Below, one piece after another: positions 56,590-64,000 of a stretch of DNA of 64,000 bases. The DNA lies in the NCBI GenBank assembly GCA_001604005.1, contig LVAM01000010.1:337079-401078 (forward strand), read 5' to 3'. Within the stretch, counting starts at the first letter, position 1; each line of letters starts with the position of its first letter. This stretch comes from Clostridiales bacterium Firm_07 (GTDB taxonomy: Bacteria; Bacillota; Clostridia; Oscillospirales; CAG-272). The notes beneath the pieces were generated by a model. That model was not told the origin of the DNA and searched no databases. It saw nothing but the letters and a program-made list of their open reading frames with translations. The translations under genes and the position numbers were made by a program.

Positions 56590-56850
56590 TCAACCCGCGT
56601 AGTATTTGGAAATGACCACGTACATCACGACGACCAACGCGCAGAAAAGCACGGCGACCACTGCCGTGAGGCGGGCGAGAATCTTGTCGAACGATTTTTT
56701 TCTGGATTTTCCGAAATATGTGTCTGTACTGCCCCCGCCGATGGTGCCGGAAAGGCTTTTATCCTTGCCGGATTGCATCAGGACGGCAATGACGAGGAAA
56801 AGCGCCATCACAAGAAGCGCAATGCCCATAACCCATTCCATTGCCTGCAT
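56590..56850 (-). CDS. secG: Preprotein translocase subunit SecG
   Basis: An 86-residue protein with two membrane helices (about 5-25 and 60-82) joined by a Gly/Ser loop (GTIGGGSTDTYFGKSRKKS), the usual SecG plan with the conserved GGxxD-like and FGKSR-like central part. It binds SecYE and aids translocation. AGGAGG lies eight bases before ATG 56850. Monocistronic, with promoter and terminator visible. Confidence 0.93.
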   Translation of the reverse strand: MQAMEWVMGIALLVMALFLVIAVLMQSGKDKSLSGTIGGGSTDTYFGKSRKKSFDKILARLTAVVAVLFCALVVVMYVVISKYYAG

Positions 56851-56896
56851 TTTTTCAGCCTCCTTTTTTCTCTCTGTCCGAGCACATTATAGGGGT

Positions 56897-56925
56897 ATTG
56901 TAGCACACTTTCCCGAAAAATGCAA
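56897..56925 (-). promoter_or_regulatory. Promoter of secG
   Basis: Minus-strand TTGCAT (56925-56920) and TACAAT (56902-56897), 17-base spacer. Confidence 0.75.
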
Positions 56926-56955
56926 GGGGTTTGAAAAAAATTTTGCAAAGAGACG

Positions 56956-57447
56956 TCACGGCGTCGAAAAGGAAACGAACGTCAGCGAAACGGCGCCGTT
57001 TTGCGCCTTATAGGGCGTGCCGTCCGGTAAAAAGAGATACTGCGCTTCGCCTGCCGTAACCTTGGTGTGTCCCGCTTCGTCCTTTCCCGCTTTTTGCGCC
57101 TCTTTCGCGGCGGCAAGGAGAGAAAAGAGCGGCTCAAACCCCGCCGCCGCGCCGCCCGCGGTGTGAAATTCGCCCATTGAAAGTTCGATCTCGCCCGCGC
57201 CGCGCTTCGAGAGCGTTGTGCCCTCGATCTCCTTTGGCGCATACACTGTGATGGTGACGCGGCGCGCGGCGTCCGCGCCCGCGGCGTCTATACGCGCCGC
57301 GAACGGTACGCCGTTCATCTCCCCTTCGACGTCGGCGGAAAAATCGCCGTGCAGAGAAAGGAAACAGTCTCCGTTCTCCCGCGCGCACCCCGAAAGCAGA
57401 AAAACGGCAAGAAAAAGAAGAAAACAAAGGATCGCCGCACGCTTCAT
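56956..57447 (-). CDS. Lipoprotein of unknown function
   Basis: A 163-residue protein. ATG 57447 gives a lipoprotein signal peptide with lipobox LSGC (Cys20). The mature part has repeated beta-like segments (GDCFLSLHGDFSADVEGEMN, RRVTITVYAPKEIEGTTL). No catalytic motif and no recognised family. The promoter is unclear; it is divergent from alr across 35-90 bases. Confidence 0.72.
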   Translation of the reverse strand: MKRAAILCFLLFLAVFLLSGCARENGDCFLSLHGDFSADVEGEMNGVPFAARIDAAGADAARRVTITVYAPKEIEGTTLSKRGAGEIELSMGEFHTAGGAAAGFEPLFSLLAAAKEAQKAGKDEAGHTKVTAGEAQYLFLPDGTPYKAQNGAVSLTFVSFSTP

Positions 57448-57539
57448 TTCGATTTCTCCTTTTCGTTTTTTCACAGCAATATATGCGCGCGGGCGGGGCA
57501 AAATGCCGGAAACGCTTGCGAGAAAGCGATTTTTATGTT

Positions 57540-58664
57540 ATGATACAAAGAGAAGATACCGCACGCTGTCCTTTGCCGCCCCGCGCCGCGATATACGTTC
57601 GCACGGACGTGTTGCAGCGCAATTATCGCCGCGTTGCCGCGCTGGCGCGAGAAAAAGGCGGGCGGCAAGTGCGCCTTTTTGCCGTGGTGAAAGCCAACGC
57701 TTACGGGCACGACGCGCGTCTTGCCGTTCCGGCGTTTCTCGCGGCGGGTTGCCGCGATTTTGCGGTCGCCACGCCCGAAGAGGGTTTTGCCGTGCGCGAA
57801 ACGGCGCCGCGCGCGAACATTTTGGTGCTCGGCTACTCGCCGCCCGCCATCGCCGCCGAAATGGCGGCGGCAAATCTGACGCAAACCGTTTTTTCTCCCG
57901 CTTACGCCGACGATCTCGCGCGCGCCGCAAGGCGCGCCGGCGTGCGGCTTGCCGTACATGTCAAGATCGACACGGGTATGCACCGCCTCGGCTTTTCGCC
58001 CGAAGACGTCGATAAAATTTATGTCGCGGCGCGGCGGGAAGGGCTCTTTCCCACCGGCATTTTCACCCATTTCCCCGCTCCGCGGGAAAAAGAAGAGACC
58101 GCCGCCGCGCACGCCGCTTTTACGCGTTGCCGCGCCGCGCTCTCGGCAAAAGGGCTTGCGCTTTTCTCGCACGCGGCGGCTTCCGGCGCGTTGCTCTCGC
58201 AGGAAAGTATCCCCGAGGACGGCGTGCGCAGCGGTATCCTGCTTTACGGCTACACGCCCGGCGGCAAGCCTTTTGCCCCCGCCCTTACCCTCACGGCGCC
58301 GTTGATACAATGCCGCCGCCTTTTTGCCGGAGAACGCGCGGGTTACGGCGGCGCGTTCCGCGCCGAGGGAGCAACGACCGTCGGCATTCTTCCTCTCGGA
58401 TACGCCGACGGACTTCCCCGCGCGCTTGCGGGTCTTCCCGTTACGGTGCGGCACGAAAACCGCGCGTATCCCGCCGCGCTTGCGGCGATCTGTATGGATC
58501 AGTGCCTTGTCGATCTCGGGGACGCGCCCGCCGCGGCGGGAGACGCCGTGACACTGTGGCAAAACGCGGCTCTGCCCGCAAAACGTCTCGGCACCATTCC
58601 TTATGAAGTTCTCGCCGCCCTCTCGCCGCGCGTACCGCGTATCGCTGTCAAAGAAAAAGAATAA
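57540..58664 (+). CDS. alr: Alanine racemase
   Basis: A 374-residue PLP enzyme making D-alanine for the cell wall. The PLP lysine is in FAVVKANAYGHD; the catalytic Tyr region RAGYGGAFRAEG and MDQCLVDLGD are present. The start is uncertain: ATG 57540 is adopted but has no good Shine-Dalgarno and overlaps a TATGAT -10-like box (57538-57543, with TTGCGA 17 bases upstream), while the family fold begins near RAAIYVRTDVL. A start at TTG in the LPPRAAIYV region is an alternative. Monocistronic or coupled to mtnN. Confidence 0.9.
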   Translation: MIQREDTARCPLPPRAAIYVRTDVLQRNYRRVAALAREKGGRQVRLFAVVKANAYGHDARLAVPAFLAAGCRDFAVATPEEGFAVRETAPRANILVLGYSPPAIAAEMAAANLTQTVFSPAYADDLARAARRAGVRLAVHVKIDTGMHRLGFSPEDVDKIYVAARREGLFPTGIFTHFPAPREKEETAAAHAAFTRCRAALSAKGLALFSHAAASGALLSQESIPEDGVRSGILLYGYTPGGKPFAPALTLTAPLIQCRRLFAGERAGYGGAFRAEGATTVGILPLGYADGLPRALAGLPVTVRHENRAYPAALAAICMDQCLVDLGDAPAAAGDAVTLWQNAALPAKRLGTIPYEVLAALSPRVPRIAVKEKE

Positions 58665-58760
58665 AATATGAAGTGCGTCACAGCGTTTTCGGCGGAACGT
58701 ATGCCCGCCCAAACGCACGCCGCGTATCTGAAATATCGGAAGTCCGAAAAGGAGATCCTT

Positions 58761-59486
58761 ATGATGCAAACCGAAAAAGAAAAACAGCTCGGCATTCTGG
58801 TCGCGATGGACCTTGAAGCCAAAGGACTTTGCGCCGCACTCACCGACGCGCGCGAAGTGACGGTCGGAAAACTGCGCTTTTACACCGGAAACCTGGACGG
58901 CTGTCCCGCGGTCATTGCCGTTTCGGGTATCGGAAAGGTCAACGCCGCGATGACGGCGGAGGCAATGATCCTGACTTTCGGCGTCACGGCGCTCCTCAAC
59001 ACCGGCGTGGCCGGCGGGCTTGCCGAAGGGCTTTCTGTCGGCGACGTTGTGGTTGCCGACAGCGTGGTACAGCACGATTTCGACACCACCGCGCTGGGCG
59101 ATCCCGCGGGGGAGATACCGGGGCTGGGGCTCGTTCATATCCCCGCCGATCCGCAACTGTTTTCTCTGCTCCTCGCGGCAGCGGAAGAAGAAGGCGCCGC
59201 TCCGCGCGCGGGGTGCATCGCCTCCGGCGACCTTTTCGTCGCGGACGCGAAACATAAAGCGGCGATACGACAGGAATTCGACGCCGTCGCCTGCGAAATG
59301 GAGGGCGGGGCGCTGGGACAAGTTGCCGCCCTCAACGGCGTTCCCTTTGCCTTGATGCGCGCCGTCTCCGACGGCGGCGACGGAATGGAATACGCGCAGT
59401 TTGCGCCGATGGCGGCAAATATGTCCTGCCGCGTGGCGCGCGCGTTTGCGCGCCTTTACGCCAATCACGTCAAAAAGGAGCCCTGA
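58761..59486 (+). CDS. mtnN: 5'-methylthioadenosine / S-adenosylhomocysteine nucleosidase
   Basis: A 241-residue enzyme that hydrolyses MTA and SAH. The opening GILVAMDLEAKGL, the base-binding SGIGKVNAAM, the ribose-site CEMEGGALGQVA and the catalytic Asp in RAVSDGGDG fit the family. ATG 58761 has AAGGAG upstream; a longer upstream reading frame lacks a ribosome site. A lipoprotein gene starts 1 base after the stop. Confidence 0.93.
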   Translation: MMQTEKEKQLGILVAMDLEAKGLCAALTDAREVTVGKLRFYTGNLDGCPAVIAVSGIGKVNAAMTAEAMILTFGVTALLNTGVAGGLAEGLSVGDVVVADSVVQHDFDTTALGDPAGEIPGLGLVHIPADPQLFSLLLAAAEEEGAAPRAGCIASGDLFVADAKHKAAIRQEFDAVACEMEGGALGQVAALNGVPFALMRAVSDGGDGMEYAQFAPMAANMSCRVARAFARLYANHVKKEP

Positions 59487-59487
59487 T

Positions 59488-60606
59488 ATGAAGCGCTTTT
59501 CGGCATTTTTGCTTGCTTTTCTTCTCCTTTTTGCCCTGTTCGGGTGCAAAAAACAACCCGAGAGCGCGCCGCCCGCGCCCGATGAAAGCGCACCCGCGGC
59601 GGTGCTGATCGCAAACGGACGGGAAACGCGCGTGTCGCTTGCGGGGCTTGACGGTTGGGCGCTCCCCGATGCGCCGACTCTTGACGGTCGCGTCTTCGTT
59701 GCGTGGCAACAAGTGGGCGGCGGGCTGTATCTCGCCGGCGAAACCTATGACGCGCCGTTGCCGCAAAGCGGCGAGATCACCTTCCGCGCGCTGGGCGTGC
59801 GCTTTGGGGCTTTACCCGAAACGACGCCGCACGTGGATACGCATACGCTGGAATTTTCCTTTTCCGTGGACGGCGCCGACGTGCGTGCGCTTGCGGGTGC
59901 CGCGGATCTGAAAATCGGCTTGCTCTTGGCGCCGTACGCCTCGGTGACGGGCGGAACGCGTACCTTTACCGTGGATTCTCTTGCGGCGGGACTGCAAAAT
60001 TTTTCTCTCTCGCCCGATCTTGCCGCCGACAAAGATTACACCGTCTCCGGCGCGACGGGGACGATCGCCGACAGCGAAATCCTGGAAAAATTCGCCGCGC
60101 GCCCCTATCTCTCCTTTTGCCACGGCACGCGCGTGGAAGTCGTCTACGGCTCTTATCTTCCGCTTGTCCACACCGCCTCGCTTTACGGTGCCGCGGCGCT
60201 CTCAACCGAGGATCTGCGCGACGCGGCAAGTGCCGCATACCCCCACGCCGTCACGACCGACGCCGGCGTATATTTTTCTCCCTTGCCCGCCGCCGAATAT
60301 GCGGCGCGGCGCGCCTTGCTTGACAAAGCGGTCTTTGTGGACAGTGCCGCGGGGCGCGTGGAAAGCCGTTTTTCGCTGAACAACGTTGATTTTTCGGATT
60401 TTCAATACTATCGCTCTCCCTACCGCGTGGATCGCGTGGAGGAGGACGCCGAGGCGGGAACTTCCACTTTCGTGGTGGTGGGCGCCGACGATCCGGCGGC
60501 GTTTGCCGACATTTCCGCCTATTACGTGGGCGGCTCTTACCGCCCGCCGCGCTCCTCCGAATGGCGCGCCGACGGTCTCTATATCACGATCTCCAACCGC
60601 GCGTGA
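59488..60606 (+). CDS. Large lipoprotein of unknown function
   Basis: A 372-residue protein with lipobox LFGC (Cys20) and a Pro/Ala-rich linker, followed by several beta-rich segments without a recognised domain (for example VDTHTLEFSFSVDGADVRALAG and TRTFTVDSLAAGLQNFSL). Only one further cysteine is present. AAGGAG precedes ATG 59488. It may be an extracellular substrate- or wall-associated protein, coexpressed with mtnN. No function assigned. Confidence 0.8.
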   Translation: MKRFSAFLLAFLLLFALFGCKKQPESAPPAPDESAPAAVLIANGRETRVSLAGLDGWALPDAPTLDGRVFVAWQQVGGGLYLAGETYDAPLPQSGEITFRALGVRFGALPETTPHVDTHTLEFSFSVDGADVRALAGAADLKIGLLLAPYASVTGGTRTFTVDSLAAGLQNFSLSPDLAADKDYTVSGATGTIADSEILEKFAARPYLSFCHGTRVEVVYGSYLPLVHTASLYGAAALSTEDLRDAASAAYPHAVTTDAGVYFSPLPAAEYAARRALLDKAVFVDSAAGRVESRFSLNNVDFSDFQYYRSPYRVDRVEEDAEAGTSTFVVVGADDPAAFADISAYYVGGSYRPPRSSEWRADGLYITISNRA

Positions 60607-60740
60607 CGTTGGAAAGTCAGGCGGGGGACTTCTCCCGTTCCCCCTTGCAAAACTTTCGGGCAAAGGAAAGACAACCGACAGTCGAAAGTAAAAATGATAG
60701 TTATCGGTGTTCGTTTCGCGTTTTTGTATCACCGATAAAT

Positions 60741-60772
60741 AAAAAACCTCTTTCAAACGAAAGAGGTTTTTT
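60741..60772 (+). terminator. Terminator after the large lipoprotein
   Basis: AAAAAACCTCTTTC-aaac-GAAAGAGGTTTTTT. The following 90 bases hold only two further hairpins (60791-60820, 60825-60854) that may end the giant minus-strand gene. Confidence 0.88.
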
Positions 60773-60866
60773 CTATGCTGTTTTGCTTTTCCCTTTTGCT
60801 CCGAAAAATCGGGAAAAGGGTACGGGAGAGGGCTTTTCTCCGAAAGCCCTCTCCGCTTGAAATCGC

Positions 60867-63800
60867 TTATTCAGCGGGAATGATGGCGGCAAGATCTTCG
60901 AGAGTAAAGGTAATGCCGTAATCCAGCGTGGAAGAGTCGCCCCACGGCACGAAACTGAGTCTCACGCCCGTAACGGCTTCCTCGAGACTGACGAAGTTGT
61001 CCAGCGTCGCGGCTGCTGTAACAACGCTCATTGCGTCAAAGGTAACGTAGTGGCGGGCGGGAGTGGTTTCGGTCGCCTCGATCTCCACGAACTCGTATGC
61101 GACGCCGTCAAGTGAAACGACGTTGTCGCCCTCGACCTTTTCGGGATCGAGAACCAACGAGAAGTTGACGTTAAACTCATCCCAACGGTCGTCTCGCACG
61201 TAGTAGCCGACACAGACGGTCGTTTCCTCGTCCATATCCGCGCAGTGCTCCAAGATCACGGCGCCGTCCCAGTTGGTGGATTCAAGACCGCAAACCGTGC
61301 AGACATATTTGCCGAGCGTATAGTCGTATTCGTACCGGTGTCCGGGCTCGATCTCACGTTCGAACCAAACGTCGCCGCAGTGGACGCAATATCTCTTTTC
61401 AAGACCGGGCTGCGAGCAAGTGGCGGGCACGGTAAGTTCGGTATATTCGTGGCTCTCAATCCACCGACCGCATCGTCTGCAGGCGGCGTGGCACTCGTCG
61501 ATCTTTTCCAGATCGTGATTTTCCGCGATCGGCGCATATTCATCGTGCGTTTGACCGCATTTCGCACATACCTGATGCCGCACTTCGTAAATATAGCAAC
61601 CTTCGTTATCTTGCTCCGTGGAAAGGGTGCGATATTCGTGTTCGGTGCTATACGGCCAAGCGCTCTTTTCCGTCATCGTCACTTCCGCCGTACGGGTCTC
61701 CTCGTCATATCCGAACATCCAGATCAGGTCGCGATATACTTCACAGCCCACGCGGCGCTCCACGACCTGCCGTGCCATCACGAAATGGCAAGGCTCGGGA
61801 TCGCTGACCGCGCATCTGTCTACCACAAGGCCGTCCTCAATGCCGATATAGCGATGCCAGTTGACGTCGCACGCGGTGTTCTCGGGCTTCACGGAAACTT
61901 CACTGTGTTTGCCGCAAGCGCATTCACGATAGATGACGTTGCCCTCGCAAACGGCGCCGAAATCGCTCAACGGATAAACTTCTTTGACGAAAAGTTGGTG
62001 ACCACCGTAATATTCTCTCGTCACGTCCTCGCCGCAATGCAGGCAGTTCAGCAGCACGCGGACGCCGCTCTCGCAATCCTCTCCTCTGAGGAACTGCACC
62101 GCCGTCACGCGCAGATCGTCCTCATCGTGATCGACACGCTCGGACGATTCCGAATCGCTGTCTTTCAGGGTGAAATACGGGCTCCTCAACAGGGCTCTCG
62201 GATCTTCCACACGATCCGGGATATGCTCGACGTCGAATACGCCGTCATACCATTCTACGGTTTCAAGATACACGCAAGGTCTCACCTCAACGGATGTGCG
62301 GATCTCCACGTACGCGTCACCGCAATCCGGGCAGAGCTCGTAATAGATATCCGCGCCCGTGGTGGGATCGATATATTTGTCACTCATGGATTTTTGATGG
62401 TATGCTCTCTGATATTCGCGCGTCTGATATTCGCCGACCACCGTGTAGTTGTCTTCATCCGCAAAGACGTTGTCGAGATCCACGTTGTCGCCTTGCAGCA
62501 GAGAAACATCGTTGACCATAATGACACAGATCTTTTTCAATTGATACTCGGCGCAGTTTTCGTGCTCATATCCTTCGTACTGTTCGGTCAGCATCAAACC
62601 GCAATCCGGGCAGTAGTAGCAACCGGAGTCGTTGCCCCAACTGTACCGCATACCGTTGCGGTTGAAGGTATAACCGCTCGAATGTTTCGCGCAGCCGTCG
62701 ACGCAAGTATATTGCATCAACATATGGTGCGCGCAAACGCCGAACTCGGAGAGATCCACAAACGAGGTGGGAACGGCAACACCGTCTTCAAAGAAGAGGT
62801 GATCCGCCAGCACTTTGCCGCAAGTGCGGCAGGTGACCGTAAGCGTTACGCCTTCCTCGCAATCGGTCTCGTTGGCGTATTCGGCTTGCACTTCAAGATC
62901 GCGGTGACCGAGTTTTACGTTTTTGACGAACTCTTTGCCGCAGACCGTGCAGTAATAATGATAGTGAGAATATTCGTCACAGGCGCTCGCTTGTGCCACG
63001 TAGGCAAACTCATACCGGTGGCAGGAGAAAGCGTTGTCAAGCGGATTACTGTCGGAAATGTACTTGGCGGTGCCGGTGGCGCTGTTGACAAGGAAGGTCA
63101 CGTTCAGTATATCCGATCCGGCATTTTGGGACATCCGGTCGAAATAGTCTTTAAACAGCGCGGTGGCGGCGGCAAGCAGTTCCTCGGAAGGATCTTCCAC
63201 GGCCTCAAACTCATACGTTTCGGCATTCGGCGCGACGACCGTTACTTGCATCTCCATGACGGAAGTCGCCGTCAGCATCAGTTCCACGATCCAGGTGTTC
63301 ACGCAGTCGTCGGCGACCATAATGCCCGCCGATTGACCGAGATCGAGCGTGTAGATTTTCTTGACCAGCGGCTGTACGTAGTAAGTTTCGCCGTCAAAGT
63401 CGAGCGGCATACCGTATTCCCTATAATAATAGGAGTATTTGCCGTCGAAACCGTCTTTAGCCCCGGACATCATTTCGTTGTACAGCGAGTCGGTATAGTC
63501 GATCACGTAGGTGACGATGCCGGTTTCCTCGTCATAGGCAAAGGAAAGGAACTGATCGCCGTATTTGTATCTGTTGCGCAGATATTTTTCAACAGCGTCT
63601 TTGATATTGGCGCGGTTTTTCTCCACGTCGAAGTACGCCGCTTTGGCGTTGACCTCGGCGACCATCGCCGCGTAGTCCGTCGCGCTTGCGTTGTCGGCAA
63701 GGATCTCCACCTCGCCGCTTGCCATACCGGGCAGATCCACGGTGATATCCAGCGAGAGGAACGCGCCGTCCATCGTGGTGGTCACTTTCAGACCGATCGC

Positions 63801-64000
63801 ACTGCCGAACTGTTCCAGGATCGCGGCGATCCGATCGTGCAAGCTGACCGGCTCCGCGTCGTTGCCGTTGCCCGCGTCATCGCCGCCATCCTGATCGACG
63901 GGTTCGTGTCCGTCGTCTTTGCCGTCTTCTTCAAAAGGCTTGCCGTCGGAAGCGTATTCGGAAGGCTTGCCATCGGGGCCGCTTTCTCCGGCATATTGTC
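60867..64000 (-). CDS. Very large multi-knuckle protein, N-terminus outside the window
   Basis: The minus-strand frame is open to the right edge; 1,043 residues are visible. The start of the visible part is a disordered acidic Gly/Asp-rich stretch (GKPSEYASDGKPFEEDGKDD). The rest has nine CxxCG knuckles (CTVCGKEF, CRTCGKVL, CPDCGLML, CPDCGDAY, CLHCGEDV, CAKCGQTH, CRRCGRWI, CVHCGDVW, CTVCGLES), mostly paired with nearby His and Cys residues (for example GHRDLE, GHRYEY). Such knuckle repeats occur in secreted Firmicutes proteins of unknown role. The last ~160 residues lack cysteines after residue ~900 and look like an all-beta domain. Signal peptide, anchor and function are unseen. The first ATG-like start inside the window is not the real start. 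Confidence 0.75.
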   Translation of the reverse strand, partial: QYAGESGPDGKPSEYASDGKPFEEDGKDDGHEPVDQDGGDDAGNGNDAEPVSLHDRIAAILEQFGSAIGLKVTTTMDGAFLSLDITVDLPGMASGEVEILADNASATDYAAMVAEVNAKAAYFDVEKNRANIKDAVEKYLRNRYKYGDQFLSFAYDEETGIVTYVIDYTDSLYNEMMSGAKDGFDGKYSYYYREYGMPLDFDGETYYVQPLVKKIYTLDLGQSAGIMVADDCVNTWIVELMLTATSVMEMQVTVVAPNAETYEFEAVEDPSEELLAAATALFKDYFDRMSQNAGSDILNVTFLVNSATGTAKYISDSNPLDNAFSCHRYEFAYVAQASACDEYSHYHYYCTVCGKEFVKNVKLGHRDLEVQAEYANETDCEEGVTLTVTCRTCGKVLADHLFFEDGVAVPTSFVDLSEFGVCAHHMLMQYTCVDGCAKHSSGYTFNRNGMRYSWGNDSGCYYCPDCGLMLTEQYEGYEHENCAEYQLKKICVIMVNDVSLLQGDNVDLDNVFADEDNYTVVGEYQTREYQRAYHQKSMSDKYIDPTTGADIYYELCPDCGDAYVEIRTSVEVRPCVYLETVEWYDGVFDVEHIPDRVEDPRALLRSPYFTLKDSDSESSERVDHDEDDLRVTAVQFLRGEDCESGVRVLLNCLHCGEDVTREYYGGHQLFVKEVYPLSDFGAVCEGNVIYRECACGKHSEVSVKPENTACDVNWHRYIGIEDGLVVDRCAVSDPEPCHFVMARQVVERRVGCEVYRDLIWMFGYDEETRTAEVTMTEKSAWPYSTEHEYRTLSTEQDNEGCYIYEVRHQVCAKCGQTHDEYAPIAENHDLEKIDECHAACRRCGRWIESHEYTELTVPATCSQPGLEKRYCVHCGDVWFEREIEPGHRYEYDYTLGKYVCTVCGLESTNWDGAVILEHCADMDEETTVCVGYYVRDDRWDEFNVNFSLVLDPEKVEGDNVVSLDGVAYEFVEIEATETTPARHYVTFDAMSVVTAAATLDNFVSLEEAVTGVRLSFVPWGDSSTLDYGITFTLEDLAAIIPAE

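Overview
The window looks like chromosome from an uncultured, GC-rich member of the class Clostridia (Firmicutes). Support: remA-gmk-rpoZ-priA-def-fmt-rsmB-rlmN-rsgA-thiN gene order, type III glutamine synthetase, a CD1247-type protein beside efp, a T-box leader, a yybP-ykoY riboswitch, a CotF-like spore-coat protein, TTG/GTG starts with strong Shine-Dalgarno sites, and many TTGACA-17-TATAAT promoters. A finer placement is not possible from sequence reading alone. No transposase, phage gene or CRISPR array was seen; coding density is high.

Layout. 1-3.5 kb: three-gene SPFH / zinc-ribbon / TPM module resembling Bacillus ydjG-ydjH-ydjI. 3.5-4.5 kb (minus): efp and a CD1247-like gene. 4.6-14.8 kb: one long housekeeping run from remA to thiN; the PASTA-kinase pair prkC/prpC and rpe, often found here, are absent and a 55-residue membrane protein with a TTG start sits in the gap. 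15-19.7 kb: asnB, then a manganese-type riboswitch and a P-type cation ATPase. 19.7-24.7 kb: small genes, a minus-strand tRNA operon (Gly, Arg, His), a CotF-like pair, a YbaK-type deacylase and nth, and a plus-strand tRNA cluster (Pro, Val, Arg). Both tRNA groups are followed by strings of small perfect palindromes, and the tRNA-His 3' end with its terminator is duplicated 152 bp away. 24.9-28.8 kb: a 29-A homopolymer directly in front of a near-perfect promoter for an unrecognised Gly/Tyr/Asn-rich 139-residue protein, then an ABC exporter and an acyltransferase-3-like membrane protein. 28.9-34.7 kb (minus): acyl-CoA-synthetase-like protein, ComM/YifB, and a Wzz / tyrosine-kinase / nucleotidyltransferase operon. 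34.8-38.8 kb: deacetylase-like protein, plsY, a methyltransferase and a TtcA-like protein.

38.8-51.4 kb is a glutamine island. One arm (minus) is glnN-asnB-guaA-pyrG: a glutamine synthetase followed by three glutamine-consuming amidotransferases. The divergent arm (plus) encodes a three-subunit archaeal-type glutamate synthase, a type I glutamine synthetase and an ANTAR-domain RNA-binding antiterminator. Each arm has a strong promoter and a structured leader: two homologous hairpins before glnN and an attenuator-like hairpin before the glutamate synthase. Leader-level control by the ANTAR protein is inferred.

51.4-60.8 kb: an HPr-like protein without the phosphorylatable histidine, rny, lipoproteins, cysE-cysS under a T-box with a Cys (TGC) specifier, secG, alr and mtnN. 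The right edge (60.9-64.0 kb) is occupied by a very large minus-strand protein, truncated by the window, carrying nine CxxCG knuckles. I did not recognise a known defence or secretion system. The most unusual loci are the A29-promoter protein with its exporter neighbours, the paired nitrogen leaders, the duplicated tRNA-His end with palindrome arrays, and the multi-knuckle giant protein.
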